Shown piece after piece: positions 59,676 through 61,407 of a DNA stretch of 61,407 bases. The notes beneath the pieces were generated by a model. It had not been told where the DNA came from. It made no database searches and worked only from the letters and a program-made list of their open reading frames with translations. The stretch is from Anaerolineae bacterium (GTDB lineage Bacteria > Chloroflexota > Anaerolineae > Anaerolineales > UBA11579). Numbering within the stretch: the stretch's first letter is position 1; each line of letters begins with the position of its first letter. The position numbers were made by a program, and so were the translations under genes. Location: the NCBI GenBank assembly GCA_004297445.1, contig SCUK01000076.1:1-61407 (forward strand). The letters are read 5' to 3'.

Positions 59676-60311
59676 ATGGGTGATACAACTGTGCCAGACT
59701 GGCTCAACTGGGCGCGACGCATTCAGGCCATCGCGCAGAGCGGTCGCATGTACGCACTCAATGAATTCCAAACCGTGCGCTACGAGCAGTTAAGCGCGCT
59801 GGCCGCTGAAATTGTCGCCGTTCACGCCGACCTGAAAGAAGAGGGAGTTCAGCTCAATTTCCTTGAACAGAACGGTTATGCGACGCCCAAGGTGGATGTG
59901 CGGGCTGCTGTTTTTGACAACCGCGGACGCCTGCTCATGGTGCAGGAACGCAGCGATGGCACATGGAGCATGCCCGGTGGATGGGCGGACGTAGGTGATA
60001 TCCCCTCCGAGGCGGCAGAGCGCGAGACATTGGAAGAGGCCGGGCTGCGCGTGAAGGCAAAGCAGGTTGTGGGCGTGTACGATGCCAACCGCGTCCCAAC
60101 GGCCATGCACCTCTACCATGCCTACAAACTGGTGTTTCTGTGTGAGATCCTGGATGGCAAAGTAACCGATAGCAATGAAACCAGCGCAGTAGAATTTTTC
60201 CAGCGTGACGCGATTCCTGAGAATCAACTCGGAAATCGCACCTCTTCGCGCCAGATAGAAGACGCCTTCGCATTGCTTACTGACCCCAATCGCCCAACCC
60301 AGTTCGATTGA
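59676..60311 (+). CDS. NUDIX hydrolase with N-terminal helical domain
   Basis: This 211-aa protein is a pyrophosphohydrolase of the NUDIX superfamily. The N-terminal 60 residues (PDWLNWARRIQAIAQSGRMY and following) match the helical NUDIX_hydro_N domain of nucleoside-diphosphate-sugar-type enzymes. The NUDIX box runs through GGWADVGDIPSEAAERETLE and EEAGL; the first Glu of the G-x5-E pattern is Asp here, while the REtxEE core is intact. Substrate cannot be told. Its stop is 1 nt from the next start, so it forms an operon with the DinB and ssnA genes. Confidence 0.92.
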   Translation: MGDTTVPDWLNWARRIQAIAQSGRMYALNEFQTVRYEQLSALAAEIVAVHADLKEEGVQLNFLEQNGYATPKVDVRAAVFDNRGRLLMVQERSDGTWSMPGGWADVGDIPSEAAERETLEEAGLRVKAKQVVGVYDANRVPTAMHLYHAYKLVFLCEILDGKVTDSNETSAVEFFQRDAIPENQLGNRTSSRQIEDAFALLTDPNRPTQFD

Positions 60312-60312
60312 T

Positions 60313-60822
60313 ATGCCCGTACACCGCTCCACCTCCCTTATCTCCACGGAACAATCCCCTTCCAGCATCGCTTTGATTCTGGAAACGCTGGAAAATGCGG
60401 CGCGCTTCTTTGCAGAAGCCGCCGCGAAAATGACCCCAACCGAAATTTCGAAGCCGCTCACACCGGGCGAATGGTCCTTCCATGAAGTCATGGCCCATCT
60501 GCTCACTACCAACGATGTCGCTATGAATGCCATCGTATATGCGCTGGCGCTCAAAGAGCCCAGCCTGCCGGAAATCCATGCCCGGCGGGAATGGGGGAAA
60601 GCGGTGCGCTACGAAGAACATCGCTTTGAAGATCTGCTGGCTGCATACCAGTTCAAGCGGCGGGTGATGCTCCATGTGCTGCGCGACCTGACGCCAAAGA
60701 AATGGACTACGGCACTCCACCGTCCGAAGAGCCGCAGCACGACAGTGTACCTGCAGGCGCGCGGCATGGCCCTGCATGACCTGGAACACGTGGAACACCT
60801 TAAATCCCTGGGGAAAGGTTGA
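60313..60822 (+). CDS. DinB family protein
   Basis: This four-helix-bundle protein of 169 aa belongs to the DinB/YfiT-like superfamily, whose members bind a metal by three His residues and often transfer small thiols. LTPGEWSFHEVMAHLLTTND has the first His, and GMALHDLEHVEHLKSL at the C-terminus has the other two. The ATG at 60313 follows the NUDIX stop directly, and ssnA starts 4 nt after its own stop. The substrate is not known. Confidence 0.87.
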   Translation: MPVHRSTSLISTEQSPSSIALILETLENAARFFAEAAAKMTPTEISKPLTPGEWSFHEVMAHLLTTNDVAMNAIVYALALKEPSLPEIHARREWGKAVRYEEHRFEDLLAAYQFKRRVMLHVLRDLTPKKWTTALHRPKSRSTTVYLQARGMALHDLEHVEHLKSLGKG

Positions 60823-60826
60823 GCCG

Positions 60827-61407
60827 ATGCTGATTCTGAATGCCAAACTCATCACCTGGGACTCGGAAAATCTTATTCTGGACGGGCACGCTTTGTACAT
60901 TGACGATGGCCGCATCGCCGAAATCGGTCCGCAGACAGACCTGCTCAAGAAATATCCGCAGGCAGAACAACTGGACGCGGCAAACCAATATGCCATGCCG
61001 GGTAATGTCTGCGCGCACACCCATTTCTATGGAGCGTATGCACGCGGCATGGCGATTCCCGGCCCGGCTCCCAAAGACTTCCCCGAAATCCTGCAAAAAC
61101 TGTGGTGGCCGCTGGACAAGGCGTTAGATCAAGCCAGCGTGCGTGCCTCGGCGCAGGTACACATGGTGGACGCTATCCGCCACGGCACCACCACGCTGAT
61201 TGACCACCATGCCTCGCCGAATTTCATTGACGGCTCGCTGGATGTGATTGGCGAGGAAGTGAACCGCGCCGGGCTGCGGGCGGTGCTGTGCTATGAAGTG
61301 ACCGACCGCGACGGGCCGGAGAAGGCAAAAGCGGGAATAGGCGAAAACGTGCGATTCATGCGAAAGGCGAGCGGGTGTGTAGCGGGAACATTTGGCCTGC
61401 ATGCCAG
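60827..61407 (+). CDS. ssnA: SsnA-type aminohydrolase (partial, runs off the window)
   Basis: Only the first 193 codons are present. They start MLILNAKLITWDSENLILDG, typical of the amidohydrolase beta-sandwich, and continue with the metal motif NVCAHTHFYGAYARGMAIPG, EILQKLWWPLDKALD, RHGTTTLIDHHASPNFIDGS and AVLCYEVTDRDGPEKAKAGI. KLWWPLD and DHHASP are characteristic of SsnA, an uncharacterised aminohydrolase that travels with selenium-dependent molybdenum hydroxylases and purine catabolism genes. The start lies 4 nt after the DinB stop. The reaction is unknown; deamination of a purine-like ring is expected from the superfamily. Confidence 0.92.
   Translation, partial: MLILNAKLITWDSENLILDGHALYIDDGRIAEIGPQTDLLKKYPQAEQLDAANQYAMPGNVCAHTHFYGAYARGMAIPGPAPKDFPEILQKLWWPLDKALDQASVRASAQVHMVDAIRHGTTTLIDHHASPNFIDGSLDVIGEEVNRAGLRAVLCYEVTDRDGPEKAKAGIGENVRFMRKASGCVAGTFGLHA

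Overview
The window reads as a chromosomal segment of a GC-rich, probably monoderm bacterium. My best guess is Chloroflexota (Anaerolineae or a related class). This is an inference from gene content: a Tad/Flp pilus locus with a CpaB-like protein but no secretin, long runs of GT-C membrane glycosyltransferases, a K+-independent membrane pyrophosphatase, a FecR/LysM envelope protein and a selenium-type molybdenum hydroxylase locus. No rRNA, tRNA, CRISPR array, transposase or phage gene was recognised. About 52 intact genes, one partial gene and one pseudogene can be supported.

Layout. (1) 119-9304, all minus: a Tad pilus locus in the order flp pilin, cpaB, cpaE, tadA, tadB, tadC, comF. A soluble DegS-like histidine kinase and a NarL-type response regulator lie upstream. 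The pilin and cpaB have separate promoters; the cpaB promoter is enclosed by a perfect inverted repeat. (2) 9388-21324: eight GT-C type integral membrane proteins or remnants plus a methyltransferase. Five of these genes form a tightly coupled operon, three of the junctions being 4-nt overlaps. A divergent gene pair next to it has been duplicated, and one of the four copies is a short pseudogene. (3) 21350-23738: a GNAT acetyltransferase, a small P-loop kinase and the primary sigma factor, which has a long structured leader. (4) 23980-27845: a Gld-type ABC operon (ATPase, permease, GldG-like and DUF4340-like proteins). (5) 28317-38182: an XRE regulator with a small membrane protein, a cysteine desulfurase-rhodanese fusion, an alpha/beta hydrolase fused to a cyclic-nucleotide-binding-like domain, a Tat-exported L,D-transpeptidase, a GHMP kinase, a FecR/LysM envelope protein and an MFS transporter. 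(6) 38805-47179: H+-pyrophosphatase, a 1258-residue TPR protein with about 30 tryptophan-acidic motifs, ndk, rsfS, thpR and an orphan receiver protein. (7) 47322-61407: a molybdenum-hydroxylase locus. The minus-strand pair yqeB and yqeC-mocA diverges from a plus-strand run: CBS/DHH pyrophosphatase, xdhC, a fused FAD/[2Fe-2S] subunit, a small membrane protein, a large protein with a nucleoside-phosphorylase-like C-terminus, and the molybdopterin subunit. An alpha/beta hydrolase, a VOC protein, a NUDIX hydrolase, a DinB protein and the start of ssnA follow.

How the parts may work together. The last region looks like a purine-use locus: a possible nucleosidase releases a base, a molybdenum hydroxylase oxidises it, dedicated cofactor-maturation proteins (YqeB, YqeC-MocA, XdhC) build the enzyme, and an SsnA-type aminohydrolase acts on a related compound. 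The pilus locus appears to be controlled at two levels, with abundant pilin made from its own stabilised transcript and the machinery made from a separately regulated promoter. Several promoters place a TATAAT-like box exactly 7 nt before the start codon, so leaderless transcripts are probably in use.
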